A stretch of 64,000 bases of DNA from Stenopsyche tienmushanensis (lineage: Eukaryota; Arthropoda; Insecta; Trichoptera; Stenopsychidae): assembly GCA_008973525.1 (NCBI GenBank), contig WACJ01000095.1:744001-808000 (forward strand), written 5' to 3'. The notes beneath the pieces were generated by a model that was not told where the DNA came from, ran no database searches, and worked only from the letters and a program-made list of their open reading frames with translations. The position numbers were made by a program, and so were the translations under genes. The stretch's first letter is position 1. Each line of letters starts with the position of its first letter. This document shows positions 1-11,879 of this stretch, piece after piece.

Positions 1-132
1 GACGCCGTCTTGACACTGACTGCCATACCGCCAATCGAGATAATTTATCCAAGGTGAAGACAAGAATAACGCTAAGCAAAGCACCATAGCGGCGTGGCAG
101 TCTCGATGGAACATAAGCTCCGATATGGCATG
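1..132 (+). pseudogene. R1-clade retrotransposon RT C-terminal fragment
   Basis: Frame 1 reads DAVLTLTAIPPIEI, the motif that follows the thumb of R1-clade reverse transcriptases (compare AVLVIAGIPPF in the copy at 587-1250). After a frameshift, about 92-118 reads AWQSRWNISS, matching AWQRRWDQSS of that copy. The fragment is too short and broken to be functional and continues outside the window. A different frame at 117-132 reads APIWHE, which also resembles an R1 motif, so the exact part of the element just left of the LTR repeat is ambiguous. Confidence 0.6.
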
Positions 133-590
133 AGTCTGTAACGTTTGAGGCGGGGGCGCTCTCACGGGCAGAGTCCGCCCATCGCCTCCACGTGCTCGTC
201 GGGATGGCTGCGCTACTGCACGGGTCCGTTCTTCTATCGGGCTGTGATGCTGATGGACGAATGGATGGGAATACGAAGGGCGTCGAAAGGAAAGACTCTC
301 TTTGCAAGATAACTATTTATTCCGCACTACAGATAGAGAGAGAGGTCTGGCTGCAGGAAGGACGACCTCTCGCAGCCAAGGCCAACCGATGACTCTCCCG
401 ACTCCCGCTTCCTGCGCGTCACTACCCAACCGGTAACGATGCACGCGCAAGAAGCGATCGGTCGGTAAGCAGGTGCAATTTCTCCGCAGGGCCACAAGAG
501 ATGGCGCTGTTAAAAAAGCACATTGCACCTGAAGAGAAATGGAAGATGTCGCTACTATGCGGGGATGATAAATCGCCCACGCTACAAGTC
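133..590. repeat. Solo LTR-like repeat (copy 1) with 4-bp flanking duplication
   Basis: A 450-bp unit (137-586) begins TGTAACG and ends CGCTACA, so its ends follow the TGT...ACA rule on either strand. AGTC flanks it on both sides (133-136 and 587-590), the target duplication size used by many Gypsy and BEL elements. About 286-586 is repeated at 31590-31898, and both homologies stop at GCTACA. No internal retroelement genes or partner LTR are present, so a solo LTR is the likeliest reading. The orientation is uncertain. It carries AGATGGCGCT at about 499, which resembles an insect CTCF core. A 4-bp duplication can arise by chance. Confidence 0.55.
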
Positions 591-1250
591 GATCAGACAC
601 GAAAGCTACAGAAGGAAGCTGGTCAGGGTCCAGCGGCAGGGAGCGCTCCAAGTCACCGCAGCATATAGAGTTATATCTGAAGAAGCGGTTCTCGTGATCG
701 CTGGAATACCCCCGTTTGGCCTACAGGCAAAGAAAATGGCTCTGGACTACGAATATCCTGAAAATCGCAACGAGCATGACCAGAAACTGAGGGAAGCGTG
801 GCAACGGAGATGGGACCAGTCCAGCAAGGGAAGATGGACCCATCGACTTATCCCGGTCATAAGTCGATGGGAGACCCGGGAACATGGTGAAACAACCTAC
901 TGCTTGACTCAGGTGCTCACTGGGTATGGATGCTTCGGCGCTTACCTGAAGCGGATTGGCAAAGAACCATCCGCAAAGTGCCACCACTGACAAGCGGAGG
1001 TCGATGACGCAGAGAACACCATCATTGGTTGTGAGGCTTAAGCACTCCATAGAAAACTGCTGAAACAAGCACTCGGAATAGCCGAGCTCAACGTCGAAAA
1101 CATGGTCCACAGCATAATGGAAATCAAGAAGAACTGGGACCTTTAGCGCGAATACGTAGAAGACACTACCCGCGAAAGGTGTCTTGGCTTGTCAGAGCCC
1201 ATCTGTGGAATACCGTGGGTGCGAAGATTCCCCTCCCACAGGAAAAAAGT
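591..1250 (+). pseudogene. R1-clade non-LTR retrotransposon, RT C-terminus and 3' end (relic)
   Basis: One open frame runs to a stop at 988-990. It carries the post-thumb region of an R1-clade ORF2: a basic stretch (YRRKLVRVQRQGALQV), AVLVIAGIPP, EAWQRRWDQSSKGRWTH, LTQVLTGYGCFGAYLKRIGK and then CHH of the usual CCHC zinc-knuckle-like motif, which is interrupted by the stop. Beyond it the frame continues as a divergent tail (ALHRKLLKQALG) to about 1190. Bases 1225-1245 (CCCCTCCCACAGG plus an A-run) look like the 3' UTR end and are shared with 40683-40710. Endonuclease and polymerase cores are absent, so this is a dead 5'-truncated copy. Confidence 0.75.
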
Positions 1251-1254
1251 CTTG

Positions 1255-1710
1255 ATGGGACAACTCCGCTAAAGGTAGGTGGACGCACGAGCTAATACTG
1301 AAGCTGAAAACCTGGATAGCCAAAAAGCACGATCAACTGTGCTACCATTTGACTCAGGTCTTCACTGGGATGGTTGTTTTGGTAGCTAACACACAATAGG
1401 CAAAGAAACCGGCCCGGAGTGCCACCATTGCGAAGCGGAGTAAGACGATACTGCACACACGACATTTGTCTGCCCTGCACCGAAAGGGACATCCTGCGGG
1501 AGCTGGGAATCAGCTCGCTCTCCCCTAGCAACATGGTACCTTCAATATTAACGAATGCTAGGACATTGAATGCGTGGTGCAAATACACGACGTGCGCTAT
1601 GCGGCAGAATTAAAAACTTTGCAGTAGAATGACATCCGGATGAGACAAATGGAGAGCTCGTGAGGGACACATCTCTGCCACTCTTATGCAATACTTAAAA
1701 AGTAGCCGGA
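1255..1710 (+). pseudogene. Second R1-clade C-terminal fragment, head-to-tail with the first
   Basis: Translation with frameshifts gives SAKGRWTHEL, a long linker, YHLTQVFTGMVVLV and then KETGPECHHCEAE followed by DDTAHTTFVCPA. This is the same C-terminal domain as in the preceding copy, here with the CCHC cysteines and histidine visible. It starts just past the A-rich end of the previous copy, so the two lie in tandem in the same orientation. Several stops make it non-functional. The 3' boundary is approximate. Confidence 0.65.
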
Positions 1711-4700
1711 TGACAGCCGAAGAGGATTGGATTATCTGTACAATATTTTTAAAAAATGCATGAGAATCTCGCGTGGTGGAAGAGAAACTTTTTAGTTCCT
1801 AGGGAAAGTTGATTTTACATGGAAATTTTAGTTAAAAGATGAAGCTGTGTTTGTGTAATATATAATAAAATAGGCATGTTACTGGTCTAGTGGTTGCTTT
1901 ATATTGCGTATAGACACACTTGCGCTCGCGTATGTATGTCATTATGTGCACTTTGGCAACTCTGGCACTTAGTACATAGGGCCTATGCGTGAAACGTGGA
2001 AAAAAAACCCTTAAACCTCCAAAAAAAATTGTCGGTACATGTTCAAAACAATCTGTATACATTCGGTACATATAAGCACACTTCAACTTTGTTTTGTTTA
2101 GTTGGTAAGCGAACCATAGTTTGATTTTCACTAAATATAAAAAAACTACATTCTACTCAACTTTTAATATGTTGGTTTGTTAAAGCGTTATGATGTTTTA
2201 GATGTTTTTAGTTTTCTGTAGAGGTGTTTATTGGATTATTTAAATTCAAATAATATTTCATTTATATACAAAAAAGGGTGAGTATTCTTTGCTCGAAATC
2301 CTAAATATAAATAAACGTGATATTATTAAAGACTAAGAAAAATGATTATGTTTATACGTTCAGTTAATTAATAGGAAAAAATAATAGATTATTCATATTC
2401 TTAAAATCAATTTTTTTTCCTCTAATTTTCCATTCATCTTTATTTTAACAAAACTTCAATTATATATTAAAATTTTGTAAGTAATTAGTCTGATATTTAA
2501 TATTCTTCAATCTGTTTAAATATAAGGGCGTCAAAGTATTGATGGGCTATCCTTGTGGTCTATTAGTGACAAAATTAAATAATGAAATGCCACAAAGAGA
2601 TGCTCCGTTCACAAAATCTGGAACAAAGTCATCTCTCTAATAAAACAACGCGGCGAACAAAGTGCCACTCCAATAAAACACACGTAATTACATTTATATC
2701 ACCCTTTTGCCAGAAGACTCACGTCCTTTTAATCTTGAATTGTCGAGCTGGATTCCTAATGCCAAAAAGGGATGTTCGGTCAGGTTTTCACAGGCTGGTC
2801 ACGATTAATGATCTCATGGGCGGCAGAAGATTTATTGACCATATCGGCGACAAAACAGGGTCAATGGGTAGAATTGTTCCCTGCATGAGGATACGAAATG
2901 AATTCGGTGGTCAGAATATAGCAAACAACGCATGAACACTCGTCTCCAACCTACCCTTTCCAAAATTGTGTCAAAATCCAATTTATTATAACGGGCCAAT
3001 CAATCATTGGAGTTTACGGTGGTGCCATTTTTCGCGGTCTAAAAAAATGATCGGTTTATGCCTCCTCATAAATACCCGAATGAGTCGATTTAATTCAGAT
3101 ATAAAACGTTTGCTCATTCCAGTTCTTTGCTCGAAATATGAACATTTACAAAATAAACTAAAAATTAACTTAAGATCGTTCAAAATGCAGTAAATTCTAT
3201 TGCTTGAACTATCTATCAATATTTGATATCTGGCTTAAGTATAATTAAAAATATCTTTTTATGAACGTCTTTAAAAGGAAATGTAGAAAAAAAAAATTAT
3301 GTATATATTGAACATTTGTATTTATCACATTTACTTTCTTGTATCTCAAGTGTACCACTTCAAGTATACAATTTTCGACTGTAGTTCGACGTCTATGTAT
3401 CGCTATGCCGCATTTTTGGCGAAATTTTTTTACAAATATATATATTGCTGCTTTTTACTTTAATGATTAAATCAGATGATCATTTTTTTACTTCTGGTGT
3501 TCAAATATGAATTTTTATACTTCCTTCATAATATTCAGCCTGTCTTCCAGAAATAACAAGAGAGAGGAAGATATTGAAAGATTGGTACTTACATTCGTAA
3601 TATTTTTATGCAAAAGTGATAGCTACTAAAAAATGGCAAGTTAAAAAAATGTACTGATATAAATGAATTTGAAAATAATGATAAGCATTAGTTGATGGAA
3701 GTAAAGATATATCTTATTTAGTGCAAACAACCAATAATAGCAGCAAAATAAAATATAGCTCTATTTAAGAACAAAAAGATAATATGAAATGAATATGAAA
3801 TTCAAAATTAGAATAAATATACTTCATAAATCATAAAAACCAAAGGCGAAAGGATTATTCATTGCGCAAGTGCATTGACGAAATTTGGTTTAAAGCAATG
3901 ATTTTTAACGCGACCCTTCATAATTTTATGCCTTTTTTATTTGTCGTAAACTTTTTCTTCTCTTTTCAGGCGCTTTGTCGTGATTTTCTGCAAAAGAAAT
4001 ATTTTTACTGCCAATTCGACTGTAATTTAAAAACGCCGTCGTTGAGAAGTTACAAAGATCGTTTTCACTGAATAATTGTTTCATCAGCGGAGGAGTCCAT
4101 TTTCGAAACTTCGGGACCTCATAAAAAAATATTTCCCTTTATATTCACTTTTATTCGCCATCAAAGGGTTGCGCTTCATTTGGGAAGTACATTTTTTGCG
4201 TTTCCTTTTATCTCGGAATATAAATGAAAATGTCAACCCGAGGCCTTGCGTCACTGCTACGGTACATTTTCAGAATTGTGACAGCTTTTCACTTTCGATT
4301 ATCTCAATTTCGGCAAATGCTCTTACGTCCCTTCTAATATTTAGCGAGGGGGGTGTATGTATGCTTGAGCGTAATTTCGCCTATTTATATATGGGTGGGT
4401 GAGCGGGGGATGTATAATTTAAGGGCTTGCCTGGCGCAAAATTTGATATTAATATTAGCCCTGCATTTTTTCTATATCTTGAGCTTCCTCCACAGACCTC
4501 GTCTCATTCATTATTCATTCCAATAAAAAAAGTAAATATACCGAAACGAAATTATTCCAGTTGGTGCTTCCAAAAAAAAAATGTGGTAAAAAGTTCCATA
4601 GAAAAAAAGGACGTCCGAGAGGGAGGATGAAAGATCGGAAGAAGAGAGTGTGTATAACTTTTTTTAAAACGCTTCGAAAAATTCGAACATTTTTTGACTG

Positions 4701-5763
4701 TCACTCAGAGGCTGTGATTTTTCCCGCGAATGGGAAATAAATCGCATGGACAGCTGCCGTTGGCCTTTTTTATGGTACAAATATGGCATAAAAATATTTC
4801 TTCTGTCTTCATTTATATTAATACATCAATATGCTGAAATAGCTGAGAACCACAAAAGCAAGTTAAAAATATCCATGTAAGACTATTTTTTTCAAATATT
4901 ACCATTAATTTATATGCTATATATTTATTAAATAGACTAATATTATGATTTATAAGACTAATGATCTTGTATTATTACATTTTGGTTATGTTCAAAGCAG
5001 TGAAGATAAACACATTTTTCCTGATATTTTAAGAATTATTTATAGGGAAAAATTACAGAATTATTTACATTTTATGCACTTTATATTGCAACAAAAGGTG
5101 CATTCAATTTATTGACACTTAATATGTCCAATAACTTTAGCTGCTAAAAGCACTGCACGTGCTAAAAATATATTGACTGTATTTTGCACATGATATTTTT
5201 TCTACCGATCAAAGATATACAAATTTATGGTACTGATGAAAATTCTCATTTTTTAAAATGCTATTCGTCCAAAAAATGTATAAAATCAAATGTAGAACAA
5301 AGACAAGAGAGTAGTAAAATTGTCATTGCTTTTAAATAATATTATAATCATTTCAAATCAATAATTTTTCAATCCAGAAAATGAAGTTAAATCTGTAATC
5401 TCCCAAAAATTTTTTTTCAGCAATCTGGATTTGAACTCAAGCTTTTTCGAAGCGTCACATATTCAATGTGTGTATTATTACTATTGAAATCCAACAGAAC
5501 GTACCGGATTCGATGAGATTATCTTTTAATAAAACTTCAGAAGCTTATAAGAACAAACGTAAAAGCAGCCTTGCGAAGAAAGAACTTTTCGCAATGCTCA
5601 TTCGGGTGTCCATTTTATATTGAATTGAAACAACTTTGCAGACATACATATAAGAAGATGCTGATGTATCTAATGAATATGTTCTATTCTCCTATATTAT
5701 ATATCTAGTGTTTTTCGTAAAATTTCAGGTGTTTCGAGATCATACACTTCAAATACATTATAT
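1711..5763. other. Long stretch without recognisable gene
   Basis: I recognise no gene, RNA or transposon here. Much is AT-rich with homopolymer runs. The part from about 3840 to 4780 is GC-richer and has frames open in several phases, for example around 4076-4402, none resembling a known protein. It is treated as a candidate conserved non-coding island rather than a gene. Confidence 0.4.
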
Positions 5764-7246
5764 ACAGAGTGTTTTGCACAACATTTTAAAAAACACCCCA
5801 AATTTCACTACAAAACTTTGATCTAAATAAATCACTGTTTTATGCAGTTGGCTTAACGAAATTTAATTCTGAGCTTCCAAAGTTGTTTAACTTGAATAGT
5901 TACCAGTTTGCCAGGGTCAGGTTTAAGAAAATACTTTTTATGTTAAAGATGTTTTTAGTAAATTTATTCACAAAATTTGTCGAAATTGACCACCTTAACT
6001 TCGTATGCACATACCACACTTTTTTCTTATTTCAACTGTAGTTGTCTGAAGTAGCATTTTTTCCATAGGGCCTATGTGTGGAACCTCCCTAACTAGGATA
6101 TTTGACTTTATTAATGGCATCAAATGTCGTCGACAAGCTTTCTAAAATGATAACTTTATTAGACGGTAGCTTAGCTAGATATAGTGCTTTAATAAATGCA
6201 GAGGCGTATCATAATTCACAGAATATTTAAGAGCATACAAAATTAAATTTAGGTTTTCTTCGTATGATAAGAGTATAAGATATTTATCAAATTTAAAAAT
6301 AAAACGAATACCTTTAAAAATAGTCCCGTCTCTCCTCCCTCTTTCATTAATAAGATTATAATTTCGTTTACTAGAAGAGCTTTAAAACTATGATCCATCT
6401 TTGCATATATCATGACTCCAAAGCGAATATTTAAATGAATAAAATTAACTCTAAACAGAGTTAAAAGGATGGAAATATTTAAAATTTCCTTTATTCTTTA
6501 TGCATCCATGAGAACACTTCAAAATATTTTTTTCATTTTCTACACTTTTCATACAGTGATTATTGCAATTTTAAAACAACCCAAATATCTTCTAATAATA
6601 TATTTTTATTTTTAAAAAAATGCAAAATGTTCCATATGGGAAGACATTGCGGATCTTAAAATATCGTTTTCCATGTCAATTAATTTCTCGCTTTGGTAAT
6701 TTGCGTCCGTCTACAAGACTGCCTCATTTAGCACCTTCAGGCTTATTTTCATGGGGTTATTTAAAGAAGGGGATGTACATGAATAAACCACAAACCCTTG
6801 ACAGGCTGATGAACAAAATTTGACAAGAAATGGAGACGTTCAAAAATTAGTCAGGCGATCCTCGACTTCCGCACGTCCGATTTTCGCGCGCAATTTTCAC
6901 ACATTTAACGAAAGCAATTTTTAAAGGAAAGGACTCATAAGATCTTCATACGCTTGAGGTAATGATGGAAATAATCATACGTTCTGAAATACGTAAATCG
7001 ACCCTCCTTATCCCATAAACAAACCTTTATGTATCTAAATTGTGAGAATATATCTTAATTTTTTTCAAAAGACACGACATAGTGATGAATAAAATTGAAA
7101 GATCATCATAGATTGATGATCAATATCAATGTTCATAGTATGCATGAAAGTTTAACAAGTTATATTACAGTTTTGTAACTATTTTTCGTTCTTCTATTTT
7201 CAAACATTCAACATTTGTACACATTTTCAGGAACCGTCTGTATAAA
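5764..7246 (+). mobile_element. Decayed Tc1/mariner-type transposon with C-terminal transposase relic
   Basis: The left part (5764-6060) starts TACAGAGTGTTTTGC and is repeated, diverged, at 8701-9030. Bases 6690-6835 translate as RPSTRLPHLAPSGLFSWGYL then YMNKPQTLDRLMNKI, matching the catalytic C-terminal part of insect Tc1/mariner-type transposases, whose usual form is RSPDLTPCDFFLWGYLK. Here the third acidic residue of the triad has become Ser-Gly. Near 7225-7246 the sequence ends GGAACCGTCTGTA, whose complement TACAGACGGTTCC resembles the left end, so I take it as the right terminus. The left homology and the coding relic are clear; treating everything between as one element is inference. 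Confidence 0.5.
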
Positions 7247-8700
7247 ATTTTCGTCAAAAAATATATTCTTTCAAATAAGAATCATTGAAGAAGTTCTTAT
7301 ACAATCGTTAAGATTAATTTTATTTCATTACTACAGAAGCAGCTTGGAAAGAGACGACCCTTTCAACTAAAACGGAAAATTTGAACCTCGCCCGTATTCC
7401 TCTTCTAATCGGAACATCTAGTATGCAAATAGCGCAGCTGAAGTTGTCGATGTTGCCAGTTATATAAGAGAACAGTAGCTCTCAACTTTTATGTTATGCC
7501 CAGGATAAAAAAAAGTAAATCTAAAACCATTGGAAATTCAGTCTCCCCCAGCCATCCCTTTTTTACCCCGTCAATATTTACGCGCTTGGGAACGAGAAAA
7601 TCATGACGTCTGAGAGGCAAACGAGGCAGATATTTACATATGTAAATAGATAATTCATACTTAAGTATTCGTAATGCCGCCATGAGAACTAATAAAATGA
7701 AATTATTGCTTAACCTTATAAATTCACTTACATAGGCGAACGCTCCCGGTTATAATATTTCGGAAAGGCTTTGCATTCAAATTATATACGCGAGAAGGCT
7801 GCTCGCACAGCACCAGATTCCAAATTGGGTTTACGAAATTTTGCAGTCGCTTTATGAATTTTGCCAGGTACATTTTGGCAAATGTTAAAATGTTTGCATA
7901 ATGTGGATTCGGTATATTGAATGTTGGTATTCGGTTAGCCGTTGTGCCCCAATTTGATTGTTCAATGTTAATGTACCGCTCAGGAATATCCAATTTGCAA
8001 ATGCATCCCGGATACCACTCAGTGGAGTGCAAATATTTTGATCAAATCAATTTCAGTTTGTTTTTAATCTGCCTATAGACGGAAATTTAAAGAGCGTCTT
8101 TTGGAGCTCAAAATCAGCAAATATGGTTGATGAGAGCAGCCAAACACCAACAAGAGCAGCCGAGTGAAGGAAACGTGCATTCTGCTCATCAAACCACATG
8201 CGGCTTCTATGCTAGAGTAACTTTGTAGGATGGAACGATATGTGCTATTATAAAGTTGTTGCAATTGCTTCAGTTGCAAAAATTATATTTTGAATCTATA
8301 CAAGAACTTTAAATTAAAAACGAACGGTAACTTTTAGAGCACCATTACAAAAGTTGTGTAAACTAATTACGACAAATTTCCGTAGCAACAAAACCTATGC
8401 AAATTCAGTTTACAAATTAAATTCGATATTAAAATAATCATATTAACCCTGAGCGAATGACCTGGATTTTAGAAACTATCGTCAGCAGATTGACGATATT
8501 TCAATTAGAAAATGGCAAGAACAAGAAAACATGTATAATTTAAATTCTAATGCGTTCTATTGATTTTTATAAGGGTGAAAAGCATCACAAATTAACTTTG
8601 CTTGGAACATATAAAATTGTATGTTTTTTATTCAAAACGAAATTTGCCCATTATATAGAAGGTGTAAAAATATATTTTCTATCATATTTTTCCATAAGTA
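7247..8700. other. Stretch without recognisable gene
   Basis: I see no recognisable coding, RNA or transposon signal. The part around 7480-8280 is somewhat GC-richer with frames open on the minus strand (for example 7724-8032), but none resembles a known protein. Confidence 0.35.
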
Positions 8701-9140
8701 TTCAGGGATGTCGAAATAGAATTTTTTCAACATTTTGTAAAATTATCCAAAATTTCACATTTAAATCATCATAACTTTTTAGTTTGTCTAAATAAACCAT
8801 TATTTTCTGCAATTAGAATGAAGAAAATTACTTAAGAGTTTCCAAAGAAGAAGAAGTACCAGTTTGGCAGGATCAGGGGTTAAGAAAATATTTTTTTATG
8901 CTTAAGATGTTTTCATTAAATTTATTTACAAAATTTGTTCAAATTGGCCACATTTGCTTCGTATGCATGACCAACACCTTTTCCGTAATTAATTATAGTT
9001 GTCTGAAGTAGCATTTCCTAATTCATTTTTGCAAAGGTGGCGATTATTCTTTCAATTAGGATTTATTTTGGCGGCCGTATTCCGTGGCTCGCACGATCTT
9101 CAGACCTGACACCACTGGATTTCTTTGCTTGTGGTTGTCC
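8701..9140 (+). mobile_element. Second copy of the 5.8-kb Tc1/mariner-type element, internally deleted
   Basis: Bases 8701-9030 align with 5764-6060, sharing ACAAAATTTGT..AAATTG..CAC and the string AGTTGTCTGAAGTAGCATTT. The copy then jumps to a transposase fragment at about 9071-9135 reading IPWLARSSDLTPLDFFACG, the third-acidic-residue motif of Tc1/mariner transposases, usually RSPDLTPLDFFLWG. The middle of the transposase is missing. The element is interrupted right after this motif by an R1-type leader. Confidence 0.55.
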
Positions 9141-9174
9141 CTTATTCCATCCGGATGTGTGTTACACTCCACGA

Positions 9175-9605
9175 TACACACCCATAAAACCCTAGGGTGG
9201 GGGGCGCCAATCCCACAATTGTGGGTAACGATCGTGCCCCTGGGGTAATGATATGGAGTAGAGGCTGACGAAAGTTGTCTCTACGACTGGCTCATTAAAC
9301 GTTGCTGGGAGAGCTCGGCTAACGTGAGTTGTGGTACGGAGCCCACCCTGTGTTGCGTACCCGTAAAATGGAATGGAATGGAACTACTGATTACAGAAGT
9401 GGGTGAAATCTGTGTAAAAGGTATACCACTATCTTCAATCTGTTTCGGCAGACAGGGGAGAACTAGTCATTGACGGTTCGAACAGTGATTCGTCTCCGTG
9501 GATTTAGTACTACGAATGGCTGATCTAATACAAGTACCATGGGGGAAGGGGTTGAAGCCCCTACAGTTTGGTTTCATCCGCTGTCTGTGTTGAAGTTTTC
9601 AAACT
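9175..9605 (+). mobile_element. R1-clade retrotransposon 5' leader fragment (copy A)
   Basis: The segment starts ACACCCATAAAACCCTAGGG and aligns over its full length with 25646-26050. Shared blocks include the GGAGTAGAGG-type region, CTCATTAAACG..GCTGGG, CACCCTGTG, GAAGTGGGTGAA..TGTGTAAAAGG and TACCATGGGG. The GC-rich leader beginning CCATAAAACCC is typical of insect R1/SART-type non-LTR elements. No ORF follows, so this is a truncated insertion. Confidence 0.55.
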
Positions 9606-9665
9606 GTCCCCTATTCATGGCTCACATGGTCTCCAGATCTGACACCACTGGATTTATTTGCATAG
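9606..9665 (+). repeat. Duplicated transposase motif to the right of the R1 leader
   Basis: The sequence reads WLTWSPDLTPLDLFA and repeats, with about one change in five, the motif ending at 9140. The R1-type leader therefore sits between two diverged copies of the same short transposase segment. This could be a long, aged target duplication or two neighbouring element copies. Confidence 0.5.
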
Positions 9666-11879
9666 GGACGTGCAAATAATTTACAGGACAATCTATACAA
9701 ATAATCGCCCCCTTTGCAAAAATAAAATATGAAGTGCTATTTAAGATAACTATTGATACATAAAATAAGTTTAAATATGGGCATGTAAAAATGAATGAAA
9801 TAAAAAATATAGAAATGTTTTTGGAGTTCAAATTAAGTTTATTTGTAAATATATTAGTATGCATAAATTTATAATTTTTTTGGATATATACATATATTGA
9901 TCCAATATATTGCTATGAAAATTTGGAATCTATATACATATTCTATAAAAAATTTCCGCTCTCTGAATTCGAGTTATAAAATATAGATTCCAGGGTGGAA
10001 TATCTTTCAAATTCAATATTTGGTTAAAACGATCGCTTATGAATTTCTCCGAATAAAATAGAATTCTATTGATATTGTTTGTGAACCAATATTAAAACCT
10101 ATTTTCTAGTGGCATTGCGTCCATATAAAAAATATCCAAAATAAAACCTTAAAATATTGTTTATAAATGCAATTGCTTCTATAGTCTCTATATCAAAAAT
10201 ATTAACTATACAGGGGCTTATCGCAATTTAAATTTGTTTTTGCGGTGAGCCCTGAAACGACGTGTAGTCACAAGCAAATATATGAAATAAAATGGATTTT
10301 GAATAATTATTATAAATAAATCGACAATTTTATAAAGGCATTTCATTGAATCCGCTTGCAATATTTTCACCATCTAATTCATAATGGAGCATTTTTACCA
10401 AGTTTCTTATATTAAAAATATATTTTTCAGCTTTTTAATAATTGGCCATTAAAATCAACCCTAATTTATGGTTTTTATTGTGTTAAATTCTAAAAAAAAT
10501 CCGAATGCGAGTCGCAAATCGGATGTTTTTTTCGTTGTTAAAGTTCCATGAGAAAATTCGGTTTCCTGGATTGACTTTTGGTGGGTCAGCGTAGGTTATT
10601 TGCTTTTTATCCTTTGTCCAATTTCGGACAAAACTCAACTTTGATTTACATTTATATAAATATACACAAAGAGGAATCCCCATTTATAAGTATTTTGGAT
10701 CACAAATTTTTTCGACGAAAATACTATTCCCGAGATGAGAAAATCCCTTCCAAATCAATGAATGAAATGTATGCGGAAGCTGCTTAACACGTTTCCACAT
10801 CCTTGTTCCTTTTTTCCCATGTCAATTCTACGAACAAATAGGATTCTCATTAACCCTTTTCCCATGACTACATCTAGTTAACTTTCTGCGTCTGTCGTGA
10901 TTCATTCTCGTGATTTGTAATCCCGTGATTGGTAGTTTAACTTCCCTCTTTCTACGTCACCGTCTATTAATCTACATTTGGATGAAGTTTTCACTACGTT
11001 AAGCAACAATTTAATAAATGTATTTATGTATATTTATGTAATATATAGGATGCGTTTAGGCATATGTTGGGCTTTATGCTGTAGCCATAAACATAACCCT
11101 TCGGCGTAACGGGTCTTTATTGCCTGGTGGTCCTCAAACTATGCTATAATACCTTGTATCCCTCATTGACTTACAAACTGAGTGGTAATCAAGGTAACTT
11201 CAACCCGAAGAAATAAATGTTGTCGAATTCGGCTATAAAGGTACGAAGGAGCAAAGAATTTCCGACAGATTGGCGAAAAACCGCTGTTAACATATATATA
11301 TAATACAGGAGAATTTATGAGAAGATTGATCGAAAATATCATTTTATATATTTATAAATGAATGAGAGCTCTTATATTGTACTATTCCAAACTAAATGTA
11401 TCTCTCCACATATCTGGTAATATTTTGATCCCTCTGTCATAAAACATCACGAGCTTTGAACGAAATATTCTAAAAGTCCATTTTTACCTCATCCCATTCA
11501 AATGATGATATATAGATCTAAACAAATGGAAATCTGACGGACCGATGTCTGAAAAATAAAAATATTATTAGTCAATTCTTCACTATTTCATATAAAATAT
11601 GCACAAATTAAATAAAAAAATAATAATATTTCTTTGTCGTTTTCATCATCAGATTCGCATATAATAATGGAATAATCAAAATCAACAGTATTGCTATTGC
11701 TTTTATAATGTTTTACCATAAAAGTCAATTCTAATATCATCAGTTTTATTAAATATTCAGCATTTATTACCCTTGAAATAATGGCAAGTCTAATTGCACT
11801 ATCTGTTATCTATGCATTGTAGAAACGCTCGAAAAATACTTTAAAATAGAGTTTTATTTTATTATTTCTAAGTTAATTA
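9666..11879. other. Stretch without recognisable gene
   Basis: AT-rich DNA without recognisable features. From about 10480 to 10960 the sequence is less biased, with open frames on both strands (10483-10683 minus, 10578-10787 plus) that resemble no known protein. There is a short TA run near 11298. Confidence 0.35.

Noticed and set aside
117..136. APIWHE reading frame taken as proof that the R1 frame continues straight across the LTR insertion
   Set aside because: The competing AWQSRWNISS frame in the same bases places the left flank elsewhere in the R1 protein, so continuity cannot be claimed.
313..651. 112-codon minus-strand frame as a gene
   Set aside because: It lies inside the LTR-like repeat and recurs partly at 31682-31888; it is a repeat-derived frame with no protein motif.
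721..1110. 129-codon minus-strand frame as a gene
   Set aside because: It is antisense to the R1-clade reverse transcriptase C-terminus, which has clear motifs on the plus strand.
5405..5455. Possible minus-strand tRNA (GGATTTGAACTC string)
   Set aside because: No acceptor stem, anticodon arm or D-arm can be folded around it.
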